Source: Aromatoleum toluolicum | GTDB lineage: Bacteria; Pseudomonadota; Gammaproteobacteria; Burkholderiales; Rhodocyclaceae | DNA length: 64,000 nucleotides | Reading direction: 5' to 3' | Assembly: GCF_012911005.2 (NCBI RefSeq) | Contig: NZ_WTVS01000018.1 | Location: 27,248 to 91,247 of the forward strand | The notes under the pieces: generated by a model | Told to the model about the DNA's origin: nothing | The model's database searches: none | The model's input: the letters and a program-made list of their open reading frames with translations, nothing else | Position numbers and translations under genes: made by a program | Part shown: piece after piece, positions 7,974 through 15,360 of the stretch | How the letters are laid out: every line of letters starts with the position of its first letter | How positions within the stretch are numbered: position 1 is the first letter of the stretch

Positions 7974-9143
7974 TCAGGCCGCCTGCCCGGCCGGCGCGTG
8001 ATCCTCGCGCGGCAGCACCGGGAAGCGGCGGGTAATGACGATGTAGGCCAGCACTTCGATCGCGAACATGCCGAAGGTAACCAGCATTTCGGGGATGGAC
8101 GGGAAGTAGGACCAGCCGTCGCCGGTCTGGTAGCCGACCAGATAGGAATTCACGCGCAGCAGGATGCCGGCGATCATCAGCACGGCGCCGCCGGTGAAGA
8201 GGTTCGCCGGGTTCGCGCGCTTCGCGGGCGTGCCCAGGATCCACAGCGGCAGCACGAAGGCGATGCTCTCGAGCCAGAACATGAAGGCCTGCAGCGTCGG
8301 CTCGAAGGCGGTCGCAATCGCCCCGCGCACGACGAGGTCACCGAAGCGGATAGCGAGATACAGACCCAGCATGCCCAGCATCACCTTCGACAAGGGGGTG
8401 AGCAGGTGCATCTCGATCGAGCGCCGGTAGCCGGCGGCGGCGACGCAAGACTCGAACAGCACCACCGCGTAGCCGATCGTGATCGCCGAGATCAGGTAGA
8501 TCGCCGGCAAGGCCATGGTCTGCCACAGCGGATGCAACTGCGTGCCGAACACGATCAGCATCGAGCCGAGCGAGCTCTGGTGCATCATCGGCAGCACGGT
8601 GCCGAGGCCCACCAGGAAGAACATCGCGCGCCCGACCTTGCGCTGGGCGTTGCTCCAGCCGAACTTCTCGAAGAAGGTCGGCGAAAACTCCAGCCACATC
8701 ACCAGGATGTAGAGCGAGATGCACGCCGCGACCTCGAACATCACCGAATTCGGCGACGCGTAGCCCGGCCACAGGATGTGCCAGAAGTTCCAGTAGCGGC
8801 CGAGGTCGAAGATCACCCCCGCCCCCGCCAGCGAGTAGCCGAACAGGCTCGCGAGCAGCGCCGGGCGCACCAGCGGGTGGTATTCGCCGCGGTTGAAGAT
8901 GTACACCAGCATCGCGACCGAGAAGCCGCCGCACGCGAAGGCCGAACCGATCACGACGTCGCCGACCACCCAAATGCCCCACGGGTAGCCGTCGTTCAGA
9001 TTGGTAACTGCACCGAGACCGCCCCAGAAGCGCAGCGCGAGGACCGCGAAGGCCGACAGGATCAGCACACCGCAGACGAAGCTCACGGCGTTGAGGAGCC
9101 GCCCGCCGACGGGCGCCGGCGCGACATGGACATGAGCGCTCAT
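7974..9143 (-). CDS. hybB: Hydrogenase membrane subunit HybB (NrfD/PsrC family)
   Basis: This 389-residue integral membrane protein has about ten hydrophobic helices. It belongs to the NrfD/PsrC/HybB family that hands electrons between a periplasmic iron-sulfur protein and quinone. Typical segments include NLNDGYPWGIWVVGDVV and the loop WHILWPGYASPNS. The start overlaps the hybA stop by 4 bp, and hybC follows 23 bp downstream. With HybA it replaces the di-haem cytochrome b of other uptake hydrogenases and may allow proton-coupled, reversible quinone chemistry, as proposed for E. coli Hyd-2. Confidence 0.95.
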   Translation of the reverse strand: MSAHVHVAPAPVGGRLLNAVSFVCGVLILSAFAVLALRFWGGLGAVTNLNDGYPWGIWVVGDVVIGSAFACGGFSVAMLVYIFNRGEYHPLVRPALLASLFGYSLAGAGVIFDLGRYWNFWHILWPGYASPNSVMFEVAACISLYILVMWLEFSPTFFEKFGWSNAQRKVGRAMFFLVGLGTVLPMMHQSSLGSMLIVFGTQLHPLWQTMALPAIYLISAITIGYAVVLFESCVAAAGYRRSIEMHLLTPLSKVMLGMLGLYLAIRFGDLVVRGAIATAFEPTLQAFMFWLESIAFVLPLWILGTPAKRANPANLFTGGAVLMIAGILLRVNSYLVGYQTGDGWSYFPSIPEMLVTFGMFAIEVLAYIVITRRFPVLPREDHAPAGQAA

Positions 9144-10147
9144 CGGCCGCCCTCCTGCTGGTCAGTGTGTGGGGCCTGCGGCTCGTCGTCCTTGGGCATG
9201 TTGCGCTTGGCGAGGAAGGTCATCACGCCCAGCGCCACCACCGGCAGCGCGAGCCCGCCGTACAGCGTGTGCTGCAGCGTCTCGGACTTCGACGAGAACG
9301 AGCGTTCGGGCAGCGGCTTGTGGCCGAACTTGTCGAAAGGCACCGCGGCGAGCTTGATCATCTGCGTGCCCCCGACTTCCTTCTCGCCATACACGTGCTG
9401 CACGTAGGCGGGCACGACCCCCTCCCACGCGGGCTGGTCTCCCGCGCTGAGATTGCCGCGCGGGAAGGTCGTCGTGTCGCCCGCCTTCAACGCGAGGCGG
9501 CGCTGCGCCTCGGCCCTGAGATCCGAGACCTTGCCGAACAGCGTCGCGCCGGTCGGGCACACCTCGGCGCAGGCCGCATAGTGGCCGTCCTGCATGCGGT
9601 GGCGGCACAGCTCGCACTTGCCGATCGCCCCGGTCGGCGAGTCGTAGTCGTACTTCGGGATGCCGAAGGGACAGGCGGCGACGCAGTAGCGGCAGCCGAT
9701 GCAGGCGTCCTTGTCGTAGCCGACGATGCCGGTCACCGGGTCCTTCTTCATCGCGGACACCGGGCAGGCCGACACGCAGCTCGGATCGACGCAGTGCAGG
9801 CAGGAGCTCTTCATGAACGCGTAGCCGCCCTGCTCCGCGTCCTTGAGCGTCGCCTTGCCGTCGCGATACACCTTGATCACGTTGAAGGTGCGCGCGGTCG
9901 TGTCGAGCGGCACGTCCCACGGCCAGTCGGGCGACGTGTTGATGTCGAGGGGCAGGTCGTTCGCGGTCTTGCACGCGGCGACACAGGCCTTGCAGCCGAT
10001 GCACAGGGTGGAATCGAACAGCAGGCCCACGGCGTCGGGCGAAACGTCGGCGTTGCCGCGCGCCTGCGCGGCCGGGCTCGCCGCCGCACCGGCGACGGCC
10101 GCGCCGCCCGCGAGCGCGCATTTGAGGAAGTCGCGTCGGGAGTTCAT
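9140..10147 (-). CDS. hybA: Hydrogenase iron-sulfur subunit HybA (Tat-exported ferredoxin-like)
   Basis: This 335-residue periplasmic electron carrier links the hydrogenase dimer to HybB. It starts with a twin-arginine signal (MNSRRDFLK, then a hydrophobic Ala/Gly stretch). Four cysteine clusters follow: CIGCKACVAAC, CLHCVDPSCVSAC, CIGCRYCVAAC and CELCRHRMQDGHYAACAEVC, enough for four [4Fe-4S] centres. A C-terminal hydrophobic helix (GGLALPVVALGVMTFLA) anchors it in the membrane, as in HybA. It lies 2 bp after hybO and overlaps hybB by 4 bp. Confidence 0.96.
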   Translation of the reverse strand: MNSRRDFLKCALAGGAAVAGAAASPAAQARGNADVSPDAVGLLFDSTLCIGCKACVAACKTANDLPLDINTSPDWPWDVPLDTTARTFNVIKVYRDGKATLKDAEQGGYAFMKSSCLHCVDPSCVSACPVSAMKKDPVTGIVGYDKDACIGCRYCVAACPFGIPKYDYDSPTGAIGKCELCRHRMQDGHYAACAEVCPTGATLFGKVSDLRAEAQRRLALKAGDTTTFPRGNLSAGDQPAWEGVVPAYVQHVYGEKEVGGTQMIKLAAVPFDKFGHKPLPERSFSSKSETLQHTLYGGLALPVVALGVMTFLAKRNMPKDDEPQAPHTDQQEGGR

Positions 10148-10149
10148 CG

Positions 10150-11331
10150 TCACTCCCGCCCGGCGCTCTGGTGGTCCGCCTTGCCGTCCTTGTCCTTCGC
10201 GGCCTGCTGCTCGGCGTGCGACTTGCCGAGGTTCTTCGCGAACATCGCGCCCGCCCCGGCTGCCGCACCGGTGACGGCGGCCAGCACCGCGACGGAGCCC
10301 AGCGACGCGCCCTTGCCCTGCGCCTCGCCCACGGACGGGTAGCTCGCCGGCGGCTCGACGTTCTTGACCTTGGCGAGCATGTGGATCGGCTTCTCGAAGC
10401 CGACACCCTGCTCGGTACAGCCGATGCACGGGTGGCCGCAGCCCACCGGCCAGGTGCCCGCGCCCGCGTCGCCGAACAGCACCGTCGGACAGTTCGCGTA
10501 GGTCTCGGGCCCCTTGCAGCCCAGCTTGTACAGGCAGTAGCCCTTGCGATGGCCCTCGTCGCCGAACTCCATCGCGAAGCGGCCGGCGTCGAAGTGCGCG
10601 CGGCGCTCGCAGTTCTCGTGGATCAGGCGCGAATAGGCGAACTTCGGCCGACCCAGTTGATCGACCTCGGGCAGCGCGCCGAAGCTCAGGAAATGCACGA
10701 CGGTGGCGAGGAAGTTGTACGGGTTGGGCGGGCAGCCGGGGATGGTCACGACCGGCTTGCCGAGCACCTCCGCGACACCCGATGCGCCGGTCGGGTTCGG
10801 CCCCGTCGAGGGCATGCCGCCCCAGCTCGCACAGGAGCCGATCGCGATCACCGCGGCGGCGTCGGCCGCACACTCCTTCGTCAGCTCGATCGCGGTCTGG
10901 CCGCCGACCTTGCAGTAGATGCCGTCGTCCTTGGTCGGGATCGCGCCCTCGATCACGAGGATGTACTTGCCCTTGTTGTCGGCCATCGCCTGCTTGCGCG
11001 CGGCCTCGACCTGATGGCCGGCCGCGGCGCACAGCGTCTCGTGGTAGTCGAGCGAGATGATGTCGAGGATCAGCTTCTCGATCGTCGGATGCTCGGCGCG
11101 CAGCATCGACTCGGTGCAGCCGGTACATTCCTGGAAGTGCAGCCAGATCACCGACGGCCGGCGCTTCTGCTCGATCGCGCTCTGCACCTGCGCCGCGGCG
11201 GTCGCCGGCAGGCCCAGCGTCGTCGCCAGCGTCGCGCAGAACTGCATGAAGCCGCGCCGGCTCATTCCCAGGCGCTCCTCGACCGGCCGCGCCGCCCAGG
11301 CTTCGGCCAGTTCCTTCAACTCGTGGTGCAT
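10150..11331 (-). CDS. hybO: [NiFe] hydrogenase small subunit HybO
   Basis: This 393-residue small subunit carries the iron-sulfur relay that takes electrons from the NiFe site. The Tat signal SRRGFMQF is at residues 24-31 and serves both subunits. Cluster ligands are visible: ECTGC (Cys69, Cys72), GSCASWGG, PGCPPNP, a His/Cys set ending LGCKGPETYANCP, and GCGHPCIGC. No extra cysteines of the oxygen-tolerant six-cysteine proximal cluster are seen, which fits a standard, oxygen-sensitive enzyme. A C-terminal hydrophobic helix (about 345-365) anchors it. It is the first gene of the operon. Confidence 0.96.
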   Translation of the reverse strand: MHHELKELAEAWAARPVEERLGMSRRGFMQFCATLATTLGLPATAAAQVQSAIEQKRRPSVIWLHFQECTGCTESMLRAEHPTIEKLILDIISLDYHETLCAAAGHQVEAARKQAMADNKGKYILVIEGAIPTKDDGIYCKVGGQTAIELTKECAADAAAVIAIGSCASWGGMPSTGPNPTGASGVAEVLGKPVVTIPGCPPNPYNFLATVVHFLSFGALPEVDQLGRPKFAYSRLIHENCERRAHFDAGRFAMEFGDEGHRKGYCLYKLGCKGPETYANCPTVLFGDAGAGTWPVGCGHPCIGCTEQGVGFEKPIHMLAKVKNVEPPASYPSVGEAQGKGASLGSVAVLAAVTGAAAGAGAMFAKNLGKSHAEQQAAKDKDGKADHQSAGRE

Positions 11332-11393
11332 GCACTCCCCCCGTTCTTGTCCATCGACGGCATCACGTGTGCGCGTCGTATGCGGGGGAGATC

Positions 11394-11408
11394 ACAAGAA
11401 CCGTGCCC
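11394..11408 (-). promoter_or_regulatory. Possible sigma-54 promoter for the hydrogenase operon
   Basis: Read on the minus strand the sequence is GGGCACGGTTCTTGT. It keeps the GGCACG of the -24 element and TTG of the -12 element at the right spacing, but has T where the -12 GC normally has C. A start site would fall about 50 bp before hybO. Hydrogenase operons of related bacteria are often sigma-54 dependent, so the match is suggestive but imperfect. Confidence 0.33.
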
Positions 11409-11645
11409 AATTTCGGGCTAGCGGTTTTTCTTTACCGATCAGTTGCTTGCAGCGACCGGGGAAGCTCACCCGGCATGGACGGATACGCTCGGCGCATGAT
11501 AGTGGAAACCGGCTTTCCACCCGACATTCCACCGGCCAAGCGCCGCGGCCCACCGCAGTCGTTCTTGTGCGGAACGGGCGCCAATCGCATTACGCGCGCG
11601 TTCTTCGCCCCTGTCCGTAGAGCAGGCCGAAGAAATCAATCTGAT

Positions 11646-11679
11646 GATCGGACAGCCGATGCAGCCGGCTCGTCCGATC
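11646..11679. repeat. Strong inverted repeat upstream of the hydrogenase operon
   Basis: Left arm GATCGGACAGCCG pairs with CGGCTCGTCCGATC across a 7-base loop, with one bulged base. No T-run follows on either side, so it is not an ordinary terminator. It lies about 315 bp upstream of hybO and 26 bp past the GST stop codon. It could be an activator site or an mRNA-end hairpin for the GST gene. Confidence 0.6.
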
Positions 11680-11704
11680 TGTCGCAGCGCCCCGCGCCAG
11701 GCGC

Positions 11705-12328
11705 TCAGGCGCCGGCGCGCTTTTCGTAGTATTGCGCGATGGCCGGCGTGTTGGCGATCCGGTCCATGTACCCAGTGAGCTTGGGGGCCACCGTGGCGAT
11801 CAGGTCGGCCGGGATGTGATCGAGCTTGCCGGAGCTCAGCCAGCGCAGAACGATCAGCGCCTTGAGGTCGGCGATCGTCAAACGATTGTCGGCGAGGTAG
11901 GCGCCGCCGCGGCTTTCGAGCTGATGCTGGAGCCAGCGCAAGTATCTGGGCAGGGTTTCGCTTGCGAGGGCGTCGCGCGCCTTCTTCAGGTCGTCGCCTT
12001 TCAAGCCGAAGGTCGCGCCGATCTTGACGTTGACGTCTTCGAGGGCGCTCATGACTTCGTCGCAGAACAGGGCCTGCAGCGCGTCTTCCGGGTACAGCCC
12101 GGCCAGTTTGCCGGCGTAGCGCGTGATCGCATTGCCTTGCGTGACCACGACATCGTTGACCTGCAGGGTGGGGACCTGGTCAAGCGGGGTGGCCTTGCGA
12201 ACCTCAGCGAAATCGGCCGGCGCAAAGCGATTGTCCTCGAAAGGGATACCACCGATATGCAGGGCCAGCCGTGCAGGTTCGGCACGCCCGCCATCGAAGT
12301 CGAAGTAGGTCAGTTTCAAGTTGTCCAT
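11705..12328 (-). CDS. Glutathione S-transferase family protein
   Basis: This 207-residue protein has a thioredoxin-like N-terminal domain (residues 1-80) and an alpha-helical C-terminal domain. The start MDNLKLTYFDFDGGRAEPARLAL places Tyr8 where sigma/alpha-class GSTs keep the catalytic tyrosine. The glutathione-binding segments VPTLQVND and the following QGNAITRY are present. It probably conjugates glutathione to electrophiles in the cytoplasm; the substrate cannot be read from sequence. It appears monocistronic, with rhomboid gene 72 bp upstream on the same strand. Confidence 0.9.
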   Translation of the reverse strand: MDNLKLTYFDFDGGRAEPARLALHIGGIPFEDNRFAPADFAEVRKATPLDQVPTLQVNDVVVTQGNAITRYAGKLAGLYPEDALQALFCDEVMSALEDVNVKIGATFGLKGDDLKKARDALASETLPRYLRWLQHQLESRGGAYLADNRLTIADLKALIVLRWLSSGKLDHIPADLIATVAPKLTGYMDRIANTPAIAQYYEKRAGA

Positions 12329-12400
12329 TTGTCGTCCTTGTTGGAGTTCGGCAGTCAGCGAACGAGAAACGTATAGACAGCCCGCGCCGGCGATGCAAGT

Positions 12401-13075
12401 TCACTCGTGCCTGTCCTCTTCGTCCTCTTCATCCGCATTGTCCGCTTCATCCTCCCATGAGTACCGGCGTCGCGGCGGAATGTCCAGACGCCGCAGCGCG
12501 ACCGCCGAGACCGAGCCGATCAGCGCAGCGGCAAGGTGGGTTTCCCAGGACATCGCGGGTTGGATCGGCAATACGCCCCACACGAGGCTGCCATACAGGA
12601 AGCACACCAGCAGCGACGCGGCGATCGCGCGGCGGTCGTGGCGGATCGTGCCGGCCACGAAGACGTATGCAAGCAGCCCGTAGACCAGCCCGCTCGCCCC
12701 GACATGGATCGACGCGCGGCCCCATAGCCACACCGCGACGCCCGGGCCGAGGTAGATCGCAGGAAGCACTCTGAGGGCCGAGTTGGGATATAGGTGGAGC
12801 ATCGCCGTGATCAGCACCACCAGCGGAACGGTGTTGGCGAATAGGTGGCCGACGTCGCCGTGCAGCAGCGGGGCAAGGACGATGCCCGCCAGTCCGCGCC
12901 ATATCCGGGGACGCACCCCGAAGCGCTCCAGGCCCAGTCCGAGCGTTGCATTCACCATCTGGATGAGCCACAGGAGCGCGACGAAGCCGAGCGCGATCGT
13001 GAACGCCAGGCGGAAGTTCGCGCGGGCGCGCTCGGAGCTGGTGTATGCCGGGTCGGGGACGTTAACCTGCATCAT
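12401..13075 (-). CDS. Rhomboid-family intramembrane serine protease
   Basis: This 224-residue membrane protein has about six hydrophobic helices. It contains the rhomboid catalytic serine motif GASG (HVGASGLVYG) and the second catalytic residue, His, in SWETHLAAALIG. The loop motif HGDVGHLFANTVPL corresponds to the usual HxxxxHxxxN helix. The C-terminus is a very acidic tail (SWEDEADNADEEDEEDRHE) exposed to the cytoplasm. It would cleave single-span membrane proteins; the target is unknown. Translation could start at 13075 or 13072 (Met-Met). Confidence 0.9.
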   Translation of the reverse strand: MMQVNVPDPAYTSSERARANFRLAFTIALGFVALLWLIQMVNATLGLGLERFGVRPRIWRGLAGIVLAPLLHGDVGHLFANTVPLVVLITAMLHLYPNSALRVLPAIYLGPGVAVWLWGRASIHVGASGLVYGLLAYVFVAGTIRHDRRAIAASLLVCFLYGSLVWGVLPIQPAMSWETHLAAALIGSVSAVALRRLDIPPRRRYSWEDEADNADEEDEEDRHE

Positions 13076-13146
13076 GACCCGGCATCGGCGGGCCTTGCAG
13101 GCAGCCGCTTGCGCTGTGGATCGCGTCGGATATCACACGCGAAGTG

Positions 13147-13398
13147 TCATGCCGGCACGTCCACTGCGACCGGCCTTCTGTCGACGAGACTGGCCGCAAA
13201 GAATGTCTTCCACTGACCAGGTGCCGCGCCCCACAGCTGTTGTTCCGGCGCGGCGCGGGTGCCCTCGTTGCGATAACTGCCCCATGCAACGAGTGCGCCG
13301 CAGGATGTGATTTCCAGCCTGTCGGCATAGACGAAAACGGGTTCGGCGTGGCCCGTCACGCACCAGTAATGGGTTCCATAGTCGTTGGCAGAACTCAT
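13147..13398 (-). CDS. Small hypothetical protein (83 aa)
   Basis: I do not recognise this gene. The chosen ATG at 13398 has a good ribosome site (GGAGGCGATC). The product starts MSSANDYGTHYWCVTGHAE and is rich in aromatic residues (YW, VFVYADRL, AWGSY, LWGAAPGQW). It has no signal peptide or membrane helix, and looks like a small soluble beta-rich protein. It lies 71 bp upstream of the rhomboid gene on the same strand. Composition and codon use look coding, but the length makes the call moderate. Confidence 0.55.
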   Translation of the reverse strand: MSSANDYGTHYWCVTGHAEPVFVYADRLEITSCGALVAWGSYRNEGTRAAPEQQLWGAAPGQWKTFFAASLVDRRPVAVDVPA

Positions 13399-13736
13399 GA
13401 TCGCCTCCGTAGCCGCCACGCAGCGCCCCTGCGACCGGTCCGCCCGCCCCCGACCAGCGAACGAAAAGGCCATGCGTAACCCGGACCAGGCTGCGCTTAT
13501 AGCCCTGACTGCCTCTACCAACATAGGTCGGGAACAGGGGGCCTACCACGTTTTTTTCTGGACGATACTCGTGCATCCTGCCGACCCTGTTTGGCCGGGG
13601 ACAAGAGGCGGCTATTTCGCGCTGGGCAAACGCACTTGTCAGCGATCGGACGGCCGCCGTGCATTGACGGAATATTCCATTCCTGTTGCAAATTAGCGAC
13701 ACCACGCCGATTTTCCGGGTGTTAGCGTTGCCCCTC
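13399..13736. other. Divergent intergenic region before the tryptophanase-like gene
   Basis: This 338-bp region separates the small minus-strand gene from the plus-strand lyase. It is less GC-rich than its surroundings, with a T-run at about 13551-13557. I see no TnaC-like leader peptide, no convincing gene and no clear promoter. Confidence 0.5.
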
Positions 13737-15137
13737 ATGAAAACCATCGAGACGAGCGCGGCGATGCCCAGAACCCAGATCGAACCCTTCCGCATCAAGA
13801 GCGTGGAGCCGATCCGCATGACCAGCCGCGCGGAACGGGTGCAATTGCTCGAGGAAGCCAAGCTCAACGTCTTCCAGCTGCGTGCGGACGACGTGCTCAT
13901 TGACTGGCTGACCGACTCCGGAACCGGTGCCATGTCATCGCGCCAGTGGAGCGCGATCATGCTGGGCGACGAGAGCTACGCGGGTGCACGCAGCTTCTAC
14001 CGCCTGCAGACCGTGGTCCGGACGATCACGGGCATGGAACATTTCGTGCCGACGCACCAGGGCCGGGCGGCCGAGAAAGTGCTGTTCACGGCCGCCTGCA
14101 AGAAGGGGGAGCTCGTCCCCAACAACTGCCACTTCGACACCACGCGCGCGAACCTGGAATACCTCGGCGTCGAGGCGCTCGACCTCGTGATTGCCGAAGG
14201 GCTGCAGCCGAGCGTCGCGCATCCGTTCAAGGGCAACATCGACCTCGCACGCGTCGAGGCCGTGCTCAAGGCCGAAGCGCAGCGCGTCCCCTTCGGCATG
14301 ATCACGGTCACCAACAACACGGGCGGCGGCCAGCCGGTTTCCCTAGCCAATATCCGCGCCTATGCCGGGCTGCTCAAGCAGTACGGCAAGCCGCTCATCA
14401 TCGATATCTGCCGGTTCGCCGAGAACGCGATGTTCATCAAGATGCGCGAACCCGGGTACGAGCACGCGCGCATCACGGACATCGTCGCCGAGATGTTGTC
14501 CTACGCCGACGGCTGCACGATGAGCGCCAAGAAGGATGGCATGGTCAACATCGGCGGTTTCATCGCCCTGCGCGACGACCGCTGGCTTGACGACATCCGC
14601 AACAACCTGATCATGATGGAGGGATTCCCGACCTACGGCGGCCTGGCGGGGCGCGACCTCGAGGCGATGGCGGTCGGGCTCGAGGAAGGGCTCGACGAGG
14701 ACTACCTGCGCTACCGGCTGCGCACCGCCGAATATCTGGGCGAAAAGCTCGACGCGGCGGGCGTCGGCTTCGTCCGCCCAACCGGTGGCCACGCGGTGTA
14801 TCTCGATGCACGCACCGTGCTGCCCCATATGCCGGTCGAGCACTATCCCGCGTGGGCGCTCGGCAATGCCTTGTACCTCGAAGGCGGCATCCGCGGCGTG
14901 GAGGTCGGCTCGGTCATGTTCGGCAAACGCCTCGACGACGGCACGGAGACCTTTCACAAGATGGAACTGCTGCGCCTTGCCTTTCCGCGCCGGATGTACA
15001 CCCAGTCGCACTTCGACTACGCGGCAGAGGTCATTGCCGAGGTGAAGGCGAAGGCGGCCGACATTCGCGGCGTACGAATCACCCGGCAGCCGAAGTTCCT
15101 GCGCCATTTCACGGCCGAGTTTGCCTGGGTCGGCTGA
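13737..15137 (+). CDS. tnaA: Tryptophanase / tyrosine phenol-lyase family PLP enzyme, tryptophanase-like active site
   Basis: This 466-residue PLP enzyme would split tryptophan to indole, pyruvate and ammonia. The PLP lysine lies in TMSAKKDGM (Lys266), and THQGR (106-110) and the LTDSGTGAMS loop are family motifs. Three positions that separate the two family activities read as tryptophanase: Asp134 in HFDTTR (tyrosine phenol-lyase has Thr), Val390 in VEVGS (lyase has Arg) and His457 in LRHFTA (lyase has Phe). The start at 13737 has a weak ribosome site; ATG 13764 is the alternative. No tnaC leader or TnaB permease is adjacent, unlike in E. coli. Confidence 0.85.
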   Translation: MKTIETSAAMPRTQIEPFRIKSVEPIRMTSRAERVQLLEEAKLNVFQLRADDVLIDWLTDSGTGAMSSRQWSAIMLGDESYAGARSFYRLQTVVRTITGMEHFVPTHQGRAAEKVLFTAACKKGELVPNNCHFDTTRANLEYLGVEALDLVIAEGLQPSVAHPFKGNIDLARVEAVLKAEAQRVPFGMITVTNNTGGGQPVSLANIRAYAGLLKQYGKPLIIDICRFAENAMFIKMREPGYEHARITDIVAEMLSYADGCTMSAKKDGMVNIGGFIALRDDRWLDDIRNNLIMMEGFPTYGGLAGRDLEAMAVGLEEGLDEDYLRYRLRTAEYLGEKLDAAGVGFVRPTGGHAVYLDARTVLPHMPVEHYPAWALGNALYLEGGIRGVEVGSVMFGKRLDDGTETFHKMELLRLAFPRRMYTQSHFDYAAEVIAEVKAKAADIRGVRITRQPKFLRHFTAEFAWVG

Positions 15138-15360
15138 TCCGCCCGCTCCGAAGCGTTTCGTACAGGCCAAGCCGACGACGTGCCGACGGTCATGGCCGCA
15201 TCAATGTGCCCGCGCTGTGGACGCCCCACGTCTTTTCCGATTCCATCGTCACCCGCCTCGTGCCGAGCCTCCGCAGCGCCTCGCCGAGCGCGCCGACTGG
15301 CTGGAGCACAATCCGGGCTAATCCGGGTTAACTCCCGGCGGCAGCCGGCCGCCCCCTCCG

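Larger units (their letters stand above)
11332..11704. other. Hydrogenase operon leader and upstream region, no gene
   Basis: This 373-bp gap lies between the hydrogenase operon start and the 3' end of the GST gene. It holds a ribosome site (GGGGGGAG) before hybO, a partial sigma-54-like element at 11394-11408 and a strong inverted repeat at 11646-11679. No coding frame is supported in it. Confidence 0.6.

Noticed and set aside
6079..8001. 640-codon plus-strand frame opposite hybC
   Set aside because: Exact shadow of the hydrogenase large subunit gene.
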